Assembly: GCA_965214615.1 (NCBI GenBank)
Contig: OZ243952.1
Span: 2,914,001-2,978,000, forward strand
Source: CBDAUN01 sp965214615
Lineage (GTDB): Bacteria; Pseudomonadota; Gammaproteobacteria; Arenicellales; JAJDZL01
Direction of reading: 5' to 3'
Length of the DNA: 64,000 nucleotides
Each line of letters opens with the position of its first letter. Position 1 is the first letter of the stretch. A program made the translations under genes and the position numbers. Positions 35,581 through 43,880 of the stretch are shown here, piece after piece. The notes beneath the pieces were generated by a model. The model was not told the DNA's origin, did not search any database, and saw nothing but the letters and a program-made list of their open reading frames with translations.

Positions 35581-36555
35581 TTAGAATGCCACACTGAAAG
35601 AAAGAGCGGTCTGATTCTTATCCGCCGGCATTTTGGAATCCTTGTCGAGGTCGATATACTCCAATGCGACTGTCGCACCACCGCCTAAACTTTTTGAAAT
35701 GTGAGCATTCCATGGATTTTCACCATCATTTGTCATGGGATCGTCGTCATCTACATCAGACATATTCACTGCAAAAGATAGTCCTGTATCGCCCAACGGT
35801 CCATTGATTCCTGCAAACGTCTTCTTCATTTTTGTATCTCTTACGTCCGCTGCAACCTTGTCATCCTTTATTTGATTCCAACTCGCATATACATTTAGAC
35901 CTCCGACGGGAGCACTTACGCCGATACCGCTAACTTTCACGCTACCAACTTTATTTTCCGATGCATCTCCGTAGTCTTTAGAAATTGCTCCTAGACCAAG
36001 TTTGGCGAATCCGGTATCAACTGTCATACCAAGTGCGACTTTGTCTACGCTTTTACCTTTTACACTACCCAATGCTTGTTTTGTGGCATCTGCTGTCTCT
36101 AAATCGCTATGCATTACAACATCAAACTGAAATCCTATAGGTCCTGTGCTTGCCGCATAGGTCACCATACTAGGCACGCGTGTACCGGTGTCGGCATGGT
36201 GAGTGGCCCACCATGTCTTGCCGGTTAGTGACTGAACGTGTTTGTGGTAAGCTGCAACCTGCTGCCCCACTGCCAGTTTACCGAATCCTCCCTCCAAGCC
36301 TATATACGATAGTCTTCCGCTAGAAAGTCCAGATTTGGTGATGTCAATTCCCTGCTCATAATGATAGATTACGCTAAGTCCTTCGGATGCTTCGGAAGAT
36401 CCCACGACACCCCACAAAGAACCATTGTTCTTCATCGACGTGTTCCCGTCTTGGCTAACGAAAGAGGTTGTTAAGGACCCATACAGCATTGGTCCCTCAG
36501 ACATGGCTTCCTCAGCGGCAAAGACACCTGACGGTAGAGTCAGATGTCTTTGCAT
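35581..36555 (-). CDS. Porin 3, headless silent cassette
   Basis: 324 codons encode a more divergent porin_4-type protein. It shares the SQDGNTSMKNNGSLWGVVGS segment near residue 35, the barrel pattern and an aromatic end (ALSFSVAF). The ATG gives MQRHLTLPSGVFA, which has the cleavage end of the signal peptide but no basic-hydrophobic leader. Homology to porin 2 stops at the shared 16-bp palindrome, as for porin 1. No ribosome site is apparent. It has its own terminator. As it stands export should fail; joined to the porin 2 leader it would read MKKQ...LTLPSGVFA and be exportable. Confidence 0.8.
   Translation of the reverse strand: MQRHLTLPSGVFAAEEAMSEGPMLYGSLTTSFVSQDGNTSMKNNGSLWGVVGSSEASEGLSVIYHYEQGIDITKSGLSSGRLSYIGLEGGFGKLAVGQQVAAYHKHVQSLTGKTWWATHHADTGTRVPSMVTYAASTGPIGFQFDVVMHSDLETADATKQALGSVKGKSVDKVALGMTVDTGFAKLGLGAISKDYGDASENKVGSVKVSGIGVSAPVGGLNVYASWNQIKDDKVAADVRDTKMKKTFAGINGPLGDTGLSFAVNMSDVDDDDPMTNDGENPWNAHISKSLGGGATVALEYIDLDKDSKMPADKNQTALSFSVAF
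36528..36543 (-). repeat. Putative recombination site, porin 3 copy
   Basis: The same CTGACTCTACCGTCAG on the minus strand, preceded by GACAT as in porin 1. Sequence upstream of GACAT is unrelated to either other porin. Confidence 0.7.
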
Positions 36556-36904
36556 TTTTGTACTTGATTCAAATACAATCCATTGATTATATTGATTAAT
36601 CCCATTAAATCAGCATTACAGCTCGTTGCGCAAACGTAATCATTTCCTTAATCCGTGATGCGCCCGATAAGCGAGCGAGAGATCAGTTGAGTGAGCGTCA
36701 AAAGATTCGTAGACGATAGAATGGGCAAACAAGCCAATTGGCGTAATGTATCTGTCAGCATATCAATATAGACAGTATTTCGCCTTGAGGACATAGCCCA
36801 TGAACCATCAGTTGATCGACAGCCTTACTTCCAAGCGAAATGCAAACCTGGATTAAATTACACATCTGGGCAATTCCAGGCTTGGACGACTCTACAGCAG
36901 ATCA
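36556..36904. other. Gene-free stretch
   Basis: AT-rich sequence upstream of porin 3 with no homology seen to the porin 2 promoter region and no supported gene. Confidence 0.4.
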
Positions 36905-37185
36905 AAAAAGTGCTCCAACATAGGCTGCCACTGCCATCAGCCCAACTCTGACGGTCACGGACCGTACTGGTACCTGTCGCGCAAAGGCAAGGGACAAAAA
37001 ACCGTCACCCACGCAATACCCAATGCCTCGATCGATACCACCAGGACCCACCTTGAAAGCTATGACCGGTTCAGCGAGTTGCTCGGCAAACTGGTGGAAG
37101 TCAGCGACCAGCTATGCCGGGATCATGTTCAGCACGGGCGCATTGAAAAACTTTGCTTGCCAATCGACGAGAGACTCGGTCGCAG
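36905..37185 (+). pseudogene. DUF6788-like ISKra4 accessory gene remnant
   Basis: The reading CSNIGCHCHQPNSDGHGPYW, then YLSRKGKGQKTVTHAIPN and ESYDRFSELLGKLVEVSD, matches the small Cys/His-bearing protein commonly encoded just upstream of ISKra4-type transposases. The start is not clear and the frame overlaps the transposase remnant. Confidence 0.55.
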
Positions 37186-37670
37186 CCGAGCCTGCGCTCG
37201 ACGCGGCCGAAGAACTGAGGCAGCTGTTCAAGTCGCAGCCGGTTGGCGCTGTTGATCTTGAGTCTTTGGAGTTCGCGGTGAAACACTTGGTGATGAACCT
37301 GGGCGCTGCGATTGTGTCATCGTGGATCAGTTCGCACGCCAGCGACGGCGAACCGTCGCAGATCGGGTGCGCAGGCGCGGCAAGGCGTGCCGGGCGGCGC
37401 GGCAAGCAACTGACAAGCGCGCTCGGCGAGCTTCGCCTGCAGCGCACGTATTACCACTGCGATTCGTGCGACACCGGGTTCTTTCCAAAAGACCTTGAGC
37501 TTGGTATCCAGGGCAAAAGCGTCTCAGACGCGGTGCAGCGCATGATCGGCCGTGTTTCTAGAGAGGCCAGTTTCGCCTCGACCCGCGAGTTGTCGCGACC
37601 TTTTAGCCAATTTCAACAATCGAAAATTCCGGCCAGCCCGTGCCACTTCGAACTGATCGTCCCAAATTGA
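37170..37670 (+). pseudogene. ISKra4-family transposase, 5' fragment
   Basis: LDAAEELRQLFKSQPVGAVD begins the N-terminal region. It continues through RRGKQLTSALGELRLQRTYY and the zinc-finger-like YHCDSCDTGFFPKDLELGIQ to VQRMIGRVSREASFASTREL. The remainder of the gene is absent; unrelated sequence follows to 37822. Confidence 0.75.
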
Positions 37671-37822
37671 TTCGCAAACCTGACCGCAAACCATCGCCTA
37701 TCGCTTGCGATCAACACTCAATTGCCGGCAAAGCCAACTCTGTGCACAGGCCCCTTCGACGATTACAGGTTTGGCGATTGGCTGTTCCAATGCGCCGCAA
37801 CCTGCGTCAGCCGATTCGCGCA

Positions 37823-39250
37823 CTATTGTGATTCTCTCCATTCCACGGATCGGGCAACGGCTTGAGAGAACTTTTCGATTCGGCCCGCACAATCTTTCGA
37901 TGGATAATACCGCCGAACCTTCGCCCCCGAATCATCAATCGCAACGTATTGCGCTCCGGCCAACTGAGCCGTACCGATTGCAGTAAGCTCTGTAAAGGAT
38001 CGCACGGTCACGCACTTGCCCAGGCTGTCTGAAAGGAACTGGCAAAAGTACGGATTCACCGAAACGCCCCCGTCAATGGACAGCTCGTCACCCACTACCG
38101 CGAGCGAAGCCATCGCGCGTATGACTTCGGCCGTACGCAAAGCGATCCCCTCAATCAAGGACTGCATCATGTCACGCTGATCAGTGTCAAGAGACAGGCC
38201 GATCCACAAGCCCCCGGCACGACGGTCCCAGTGCGGACATGCCAGCCCCGCAAGTGCCGGAACAAACACCAGGTCCCTGTCGATCGCGGCCGGCCGGTCG
38301 AAGGCATTGAGCGATAAATGCTCTTCAAACAGCTTCAGCTTATGAGCCCACTCTATGGCCGAACCGGCACAGTAGACACCGCCATCCAGAGCGTATACCG
38401 CACGGCTGCCTTCGTGCTGCCAGGCCACGGTAGGCACCAGCCCCTGGTCCGCAGAGCGCAGCACATCGTGCCCGGTCACCGCCAAGGCGAATGCGCCGGT
38501 GCCGAAGGTGATCTTGGCATCTCCGGCCTTTCGACAGCCGTGTCCGTATAGCGATGCCTGCTGGTCTACGACGCTGGCGGTCAGCGGCACGGCCTGGTCC
38601 CGAACACTGACCTGTCCAAGGTTTCCGACGGTGGGCACAATTTCAGGAAGCGCCTCCAAGGGAACACCGAAGATCCGGCAAAGCGTCTCGTCCCACTGGC
38701 CTGATTCGAGATGCATCAACGAGGTGCGCGACGCCGTTGTGATGTCGGTCTTGAACTCGCCGGCCAATCGGTCGAGAAAAAAGGCGTCCGTAGTGCCAAG
38801 CCTGAGCTTGCCCTGGCGGAGCAGTCGACTTGCTTTAGGCACATGATTCACAATCCAGGCCAGCTTGCTGGCCGAGAAGTAGGAATCCAGAGGCAGTCCG
38901 GCGCGGCGCATGACTTCTTCGCCGACTCCGTCGCTGTCAAGAGCCTCAATCGCAGCGCCGGTGCGATTGTCCTGCCAGACAATAATAGGAGACACCGGCT
39001 CCTTGGTCACAGCGTGCCAGGCGAGGCAACTCTCTCCCTGATTGTCGATTCCGACCGCTTTGATACCGTCTGCCGAATCAAGAGCTGTCTGCACATTGCG
39101 CACCACTTCCAGCGGATCGTGCTCCACCCAGCCGGGCCTGGGATAATGCTGGCGGTGACGAATCGCTGCCGAAATCGATACAGCGCCGTCGTCGCTTATA
39201 GTCAATGCGCGGGTGCTGGTCGTTCCCTGGTCAATGGCAAGTACAGTCAT
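37823..39250 (-). CDS. Glycerol kinase-like FGGY-family sugar kinase
   Basis: A 475-residue FGGY kinase. AIDQGTTSTRALTI at the N-terminus is the phosphate-1 loop, VDQQASLYGHG and KITFGTGAFALAVTG near residue 250 form the ATP site, and LSIDGGVSVNPYFCQFLSD is the FGGY C-terminal signature. Family members of this form phosphorylate glycerol to glycerol-3-phosphate, and its two upstream partners are glycerol-3-phosphate dehydrogenase-like. It starts 4 bases after the preceding gene stops. It is distinct from the more typical GlpK at 55198-56688, so a different polyol substrate is possible. Confidence 0.8.
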   Translation of the reverse strand: MTVLAIDQGTTSTRALTISDDGAVSISAAIRHRQHYPRPGWVEHDPLEVVRNVQTALDSADGIKAVGIDNQGESCLAWHAVTKEPVSPIIVWQDNRTGAAIEALDSDGVGEEVMRRAGLPLDSYFSASKLAWIVNHVPKASRLLRQGKLRLGTTDAFFLDRLAGEFKTDITTASRTSLMHLESGQWDETLCRIFGVPLEALPEIVPTVGNLGQVSVRDQAVPLTASVVDQQASLYGHGCRKAGDAKITFGTGAFALAVTGHDVLRSADQGLVPTVAWQHEGSRAVYALDGGVYCAGSAIEWAHKLKLFEEHLSLNAFDRPAAIDRDLVFVPALAGLACPHWDRRAGGLWIGLSLDTDQRDMMQSLIEGIALRTAEVIRAMASLAVVGDELSIDGGVSVNPYFCQFLSDSLGKCVTVRSFTELTAIGTAQLAGAQYVAIDDSGAKVRRYYPSKDCAGRIEKFSQAVARSVEWRESQ

Positions 39251-39254
39251 CGGA

Positions 39255-40499
39255 TCATTTCGACGGTTCGAACGTCAGCGTTACGGCATCCGGGCACGGC
39301 TGCAAAATCTGCCATGGAATGGACAGACGGATCTTTTTTTCCGGTTCGGCGCGTACCGATACATCAAGAATATGGGATTCGCCCGCCCATAGGCGAAGTT
39401 TTCCCCGCCCTGTTGCGGAAAATCTCACATCAATCGCAGCGTCGCCGGCCAGCCGGTCGTCAATGACCAGTCTCTGAGGCGTCAGATAGCGGATCAGGGG
39501 CGTGGCGGGCCGCAGCGAAACGGACCGGCTCACGTCCGGCAAGTCGCCATCCACAGACCGCAGGATGCTGTCTGCGACATCAACGCCTTCGCGCCAGCAT
39601 CGGCCGGCTGAATCAGCAGGATGCAGCATGTTGCCTGCGGCAAAGTAGTCCGGGTCCGAGCAGCGGCCGAATTGATCGACAGCCGGAATGCCGGATGCCG
39701 GGTCCACTCCCAGCGACCCCGCAAGCGCCAGTGCCGACTCGGAAACGAACTGTCCTGTAAACACGACGCCGTCACAGGCGACAAGCTCATTGGTTCCCGT
39801 GCGATCCTGCAATTGAACGCCGCTGACACGGTCTGTTCCCTCGATTCTGACTACCTCGGTATTCATCAGGGTCCGGATGCCAAGCATTTTCGGAAACAGC
39901 GCAGCCGCCCGCCAGGCGGTCGGCCGGCTTCGCCCTTCAACTAGGGCGACCGGCCGAATGCCTGCATGCCGACAGGTCAGCAAGGCGGAAAATGACACCC
40001 ATTCGCTGCCTACGATCACAGGATGCATGCATGGCGTGGCAGATTTCAGATAAACCATCGACTGCAGCGCGCCTGTGGTCAGCACGCCGGCCGGCCGGGT
40101 GCCGGAAACCATGCGCGCCGCCCTGGGCGTCTCTCGCACTCCTGTTGCCAGAAGAATCCGCTTTGCCTCAATGGCGATCAGCCCCTCCGGAGTCGATACG
40201 CGAAGAGCCGGGCCCTGCCGCAATTCGGTGACAGTGTGATTCAATCTGATATCGACCCCTTCGGCTTCAGCGGCGTTCGTCAGTCGCGACGAGTATCGCG
40301 GCCCGGTGAGCACACGGCGAAATTCGCGCCACCCGAACGGAGGATGTCCACAATGCCTGGGAATGCCGCCCGGCTCGGATTCGCGTTCCAGCACCATGAC
40401 CCGGTCTATCCCGAGACGGCGCAGTTGCGCCGCAGCGGCCAGTCCGGTCGGGCCACTGCCGACAACCGCCACATCGCAACGCAGACACGTTTGCGTCAT
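39255..40499 (-). CDS. FAD-dependent oxidoreductase (GlpB/HcnB-like subunit)
   Basis: A 414-residue flavoprotein. VAVVGSGPTGLAAAAQLRRL near residue 10 is the FAD-binding GxGxxG fold, and KRILLATGVRETPRAARM is the ATG-type FAD motif. GSEWVSFSALLTCRHAGIRP suggests a second nucleotide fold. CDGVVFTGQFVSES and YFAAGNMLHPADSAGRCWRE complete the disulfide-reductase-like architecture. In related operons the protein is the electron-transfer partner of a GlpA-like dehydrogenase. It overlaps the upstream gene by ATGA (40496-40499), indicating translational coupling. Confidence 0.8.
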   Translation of the reverse strand: MTQTCLRCDVAVVGSGPTGLAAAAQLRRLGIDRVMVLERESEPGGIPRHCGHPPFGWREFRRVLTGPRYSSRLTNAAEAEGVDIRLNHTVTELRQGPALRVSTPEGLIAIEAKRILLATGVRETPRAARMVSGTRPAGVLTTGALQSMVYLKSATPCMHPVIVGSEWVSFSALLTCRHAGIRPVALVEGRSRPTAWRAAALFPKMLGIRTLMNTEVVRIEGTDRVSGVQLQDRTGTNELVACDGVVFTGQFVSESALALAGSLGVDPASGIPAVDQFGRCSDPDYFAAGNMLHPADSAGRCWREGVDVADSILRSVDGDLPDVSRSVSLRPATPLIRYLTPQRLVIDDRLAGDAAIDVRFSATGRGKLRLWAGESHILDVSVRAEPEKKIRLSIPWQILQPCPDAVTLTFEPSK

Positions 40500-41914
40500 G
40501 TCGTCTTGTGCAATCCGGCGACCGCTATCGGCGGATGCAGCAGATTTGCGGTCATTTCACTCAGCTGCGCACTGCAATAAAAGCCCTGGCATCGACCCAT
40601 GGCTGCCCGAGTCCGACGCTTCAGGCCGCCGAGCGACTTCGCTGAAACAGGACCTTTAAGTGCGTTTTGAATCTCCCTGCGCGTCACCAGCTCGCAGTGG
40701 CAAACGATGCCTCCATTGCCCGGCCGCATCCAGTCTCTTTCGCCCAATTCGCTGATTTGCGGCACCTCGGGCCATGGCAGGCCCGCATTCGTCGCAGATG
40801 GCGACAGACGGTCGATCATCTTTTCCGACGCCAGACTGGCAATGCCCAGCGCCGCGCTTAAACCTGTCGACCGAATTCCACCAAGGCACAGGTATTGGCG
40901 CTTTTCGTCCATGTCAATCTGATAATCCGGGTCCCCGGTTGCCGGCCGGATCCCCGAATAGACTGCTGTCATGCTGTGGCTGCGCAGCTGCGGCAAGATA
41001 CGTTCACCCACCGATTTCAGATGTGCAAGAACCTTGGAGTCGACGCTTGTATCATCGCGGCTGTCCTGGTCCTCGGCACTCGGACCCACCAGCAGGTTGC
41101 CAAACACCGTGGGACACATCACGATTCCCTTGGTAATTCGTTTCGGGACTGGAAGAAGAATCGTATCGGTCAGCCGGGCTGCCGATTTGTCGTAGACGAT
41201 AAACTGGCCCTTTCGGGGCCGGATCGAAAATTTGGGCTCTGTACCGGTCAGTCGCTTGTGCACAACATCGCCGTACAGACCGGCGCAATTGATGATCCAG
41301 CGCGCCTTCACTTTGCCCTGGCTGGTCGACACGCGCCAATATTCGCCCTCGAAGTGCCCTTCCCGGACTTCGCAATTGTTCACGAGGCTTGCGCCGTGGG
41401 CGATCGCATGATTCAGGTAGGCCAGAGGCGTAGACCAGGGGTCGATTAGGCTTTCGCCCGCGACGAGCGCTGCTCCTTTTAGATTTTCTGCAAGTTCGGG
41501 GACCCGTGCGCGGGCGGCATCGGCATCGATTTCGACAACGTCGGCGACACCGTTGGCATGGGCTTTTGACACAATGGCTTGAATTTCAGATGCCTGGGCT
41601 TCGTCCCACGCAAGAACCAGGGCTCCGGTCGCTGCCACAGGCAGATTAAAACGCCTGTGAACTTCCTTGAATTCCTGGTATCCGGCAGCGATGCAGCGTT
41701 GTTCGATCGACCCGGCGGGCGCATCAAATCCAGTATGCAAAATTGCGCTGTTTCCCTTGCTCGCACCTTCGAGAATGTCTCGCTCCTTTTCCGCCACGAT
41801 GACATGTGCGCCTTGCAGAGCCATTTTCCGGGCTACTGCGCAACCCACAACTCCGGCGCCAACTACAAGAATATCGCAATTCTGCAAGGATGATGGCGGA
41901 GTCGCGGATGGCAT
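40496..41914 (-). CDS. Glycerol-3-phosphate dehydrogenase-like flavoprotein with BFD [2Fe-2S] domain (GlpA-like)
   Basis: From the ATG at 41914 the protein is about 472 residues. The FAD-binding loop CDILVVGAGVVGCAVARKMA is followed by the DAO fold with GNSAILHTGFDAP and WIINCAGLYGD. The C-terminal BFD-like ferredoxin domain supplies four cysteines in GGIVCHCELVTRREIQ and MGRCQGFYCSAQ. The layout is that of anaerobic GlpA, which oxidises glycerol-3-phosphate to dihydroxyacetone phosphate. A TTG at 41947 would add 11 residues and is less likely. It is the first gene of a three-gene operon ending in a kinase. Confidence 0.8.
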   Translation of the reverse strand: MPSATPPSSLQNCDILVVGAGVVGCAVARKMALQGAHVIVAEKERDILEGASKGNSAILHTGFDAPAGSIEQRCIAAGYQEFKEVHRRFNLPVAATGALVLAWDEAQASEIQAIVSKAHANGVADVVEIDADAARARVPELAENLKGAALVAGESLIDPWSTPLAYLNHAIAHGASLVNNCEVREGHFEGEYWRVSTSQGKVKARWIINCAGLYGDVVHKRLTGTEPKFSIRPRKGQFIVYDKSAARLTDTILLPVPKRITKGIVMCPTVFGNLLVGPSAEDQDSRDDTSVDSKVLAHLKSVGERILPQLRSHSMTAVYSGIRPATGDPDYQIDMDEKRQYLCLGGIRSTGLSAALGIASLASEKMIDRLSPSATNAGLPWPEVPQISELGERDWMRPGNGGIVCHCELVTRREIQNALKGPVSAKSLGGLKRRTRAAMGRCQGFYCSAQLSEMTANLLHPPIAVAGLHKTT

Positions 41915-42049
41915 CTGAACGAAATTCGACAACGTGGCTGAAAGCAAATAGTCTCAGACCCCTTTCGAATGCGATAGACGATCAAGGAATCACAGATAAC
42001 AAAAGGCGATCCGCCACCTTTTCGCGGCCATGGGTCAAGCCTCCGAAAT

Positions 42050-43624
42050 TCAGGCTGCTTCGGCCCGAGCTCCGACAAGATTGCGCTCAGCGCTGGCGAA
42101 TGCCAGCCCGATCAGATGGATCGGCTCATTCCGGTCCCGGTACTTGTCCGCATAGCCGCGCTCTTTCATCTGCGCCTTCGCCTCGTCCAATGCCGCAGTC
42201 GCTGCGCTTTCGCCTTCGCCCCCTGCCATCTTGAACTCCAGCACGAACACCTGCCCTCCGTGCAGCACCGCCAGATCCGCACGCCCACGGCTCGATGAGT
42301 CCTCAACCCGGATGTCGACACCGATCGCACGCAGCGCCATATACAGCATCCCCGCATAGTGCGCCTCAAAGCGCTCAATCTCGCTCGCGTCATACCACTG
42401 ATGCAGCACCCCCGATAAAAACGCCTGCAACTTCGCGCCGAATCCGTCAAAGTCGTTCGTCGATAACAAATCAGCCAGCTCCCGACCGCATCCGACCGCA
42501 TCTGTCACCTGACGAGTCACATACCCTAGCAGTCCGCGGTTCAGGCTCCAGTTCACCTCGAAATTCGGATACTCAAGCGTATACGTCGTCTCCGTTCCGT
42601 CCCAGGTCTCGTCTGCAATCGTCAAATACCCCGACTGGAACATCAGCGCATCAATATCGATGTCGCCTACATCGAACTTCGACACCAGCGTCTTGCCAGC
42701 CATGCGCCTTTCAAGCTCCATCGGATTGACCTTCTTTGCAACCATCATCCGGTATAGAAACGTCGGCGAACCGGTCTGGAACCAGTGCGCCTCGAATTCC
42801 CGCTTCCGAAATAGCAATAGTACATCAAAGGGATTGTAGACCTTCTCGGTGCCCCGCCAGTGGTAGCCGTTGTACCACCTTCTGATCTCATCGCGGTCAA
42901 GGCCGGGAAGCTCCGGGGCGAATACCGTATCCAGATCGCCGTCGGTGTAGCCGCAAATCGTCGCATACTGCGGATCCAGGCTGATGTCATCCAGATAGTT
43001 CATCTCCGAAAACAGGCTCACCTTCGTGAACATGCTCACCCCGGTGACGAATACGAACCGCACATGCTCGGCGCTGTCCTTGATGATTCCGTAGATTCCT
43101 CGAAGATAGTCGCGGTTTTTCTTCGCCTGCTTCGGATCCTCCAGCACATCCAGTACCGGCTTGTCATACTCGTCGACCAGTACTACAGCCTGCCGTCCGG
43201 CAGCGCGATGCAGACGATCCAGCAGATCCTGCAGCCGCTCGGGCCCAGCATCGAGCTCCGAACCTGGCTCCAGACCGGCGTTTCGCTCAATGGTTGACAA
43301 TTGCCTGAGGATGCTGCGCTCGATATCCTCAGGCTCGTTGTACAGCCTGCCGAAGCTCAGGCGCACCACCGGATGACTGACTGACCAGTCCCAGTGCGGG
43401 TGGATGTCCAGGCCCCGGAATAACTCTTCGCGGCCCTCGAACAGCGACTTGAGGGTGTCAATCAGGAGGCTCTTGCCGAATCGGCGCGGGCGTGACAGGA
43501 AGTAGTGCCGCCCTTGGCCTGCCAGTCGGCGGATCAAGTCAGTCTTGTCGACATAGTAGTATTCGTCGTCCTCCCGGATCACCCGGAAGTCCTGAATACC
43601 GATGGGGAGCTGAAGTTTGTCCAT
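42050..43624 (-). CDS. AAA-ATPase-like/PD-(D/E)XK nuclease protein (DUF1703 type)
   Basis: About 524 residues from the ATG at 43624. The N-terminal PF09820-type ATPase shows IGIQDFRVIREDDEYYYVDK, then Walker A SRPRRFGKSLLIDTL near 50, and VVLVDEYDKPVLDV as Walker B near 155. The C-terminal PF08011-type nuclease shows SSRGRADLAVLHGGQVFVLE followed by FKM, giving the D...E-x-K pattern. Multicopy proteins of this kind are common in symbionts and Bacteroidetes; function is unknown, possibly mobile or defence related. It stands alone between the glp operon and the coupling-protein gene. Confidence 0.85.
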   Translation of the reverse strand: MDKLQLPIGIQDFRVIREDDEYYYVDKTDLIRRLAGQGRHYFLSRPRRFGKSLLIDTLKSLFEGREELFRGLDIHPHWDWSVSHPVVRLSFGRLYNEPEDIERSILRQLSTIERNAGLEPGSELDAGPERLQDLLDRLHRAAGRQAVVLVDEYDKPVLDVLEDPKQAKKNRDYLRGIYGIIKDSAEHVRFVFVTGVSMFTKVSLFSEMNYLDDISLDPQYATICGYTDGDLDTVFAPELPGLDRDEIRRWYNGYHWRGTEKVYNPFDVLLLFRKREFEAHWFQTGSPTFLYRMMVAKKVNPMELERRMAGKTLVSKFDVGDIDIDALMFQSGYLTIADETWDGTETTYTLEYPNFEVNWSLNRGLLGYVTRQVTDAVGCGRELADLLSTNDFDGFGAKLQAFLSGVLHQWYDASEIERFEAHYAGMLYMALRAIGVDIRVEDSSSRGRADLAVLHGGQVFVLEFKMAGGEGESAATAALDEAKAQMKERGYADKYRDRNEPIHLIGLAFASAERNLVGARAEAA

Positions 43625-43880
43625 GGCGTGCTGCCCCGTCAAGGGCGATGCAAGAATATTTATTGGTGCTTCATCGACTGAAACTACAGTTGCGCTTTGC
43701 CATGTTACTACACTTGCAAACAGTCAATCGCGTCTGGAAGTTGATTCCTGAGTCAGTCTCGCTCGAACCGCTGAGCTTTGATGCCTGTTTCGACTCGGCA
43801 GCCACGTTTCCTGCAGACCTGAACCAAGTTTCTGATGCCAGCGAATATTACGCCCGGCGCCGGTTCAGGCACACCGGAGC

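Noticed and set aside
30731..36543. A diversity-generating retroelement explanation for the porin variants
   Set aside because: No reverse transcriptase or template repeat was seen, and the variation spans whole genes rather than adenine-specific sites.
36946..36960. CTGACGGT near 36948 as a fourth porin recombination site
   Set aside because: Only the first eight bases match and the palindrome is not completed; it lies in a transposon accessory remnant.
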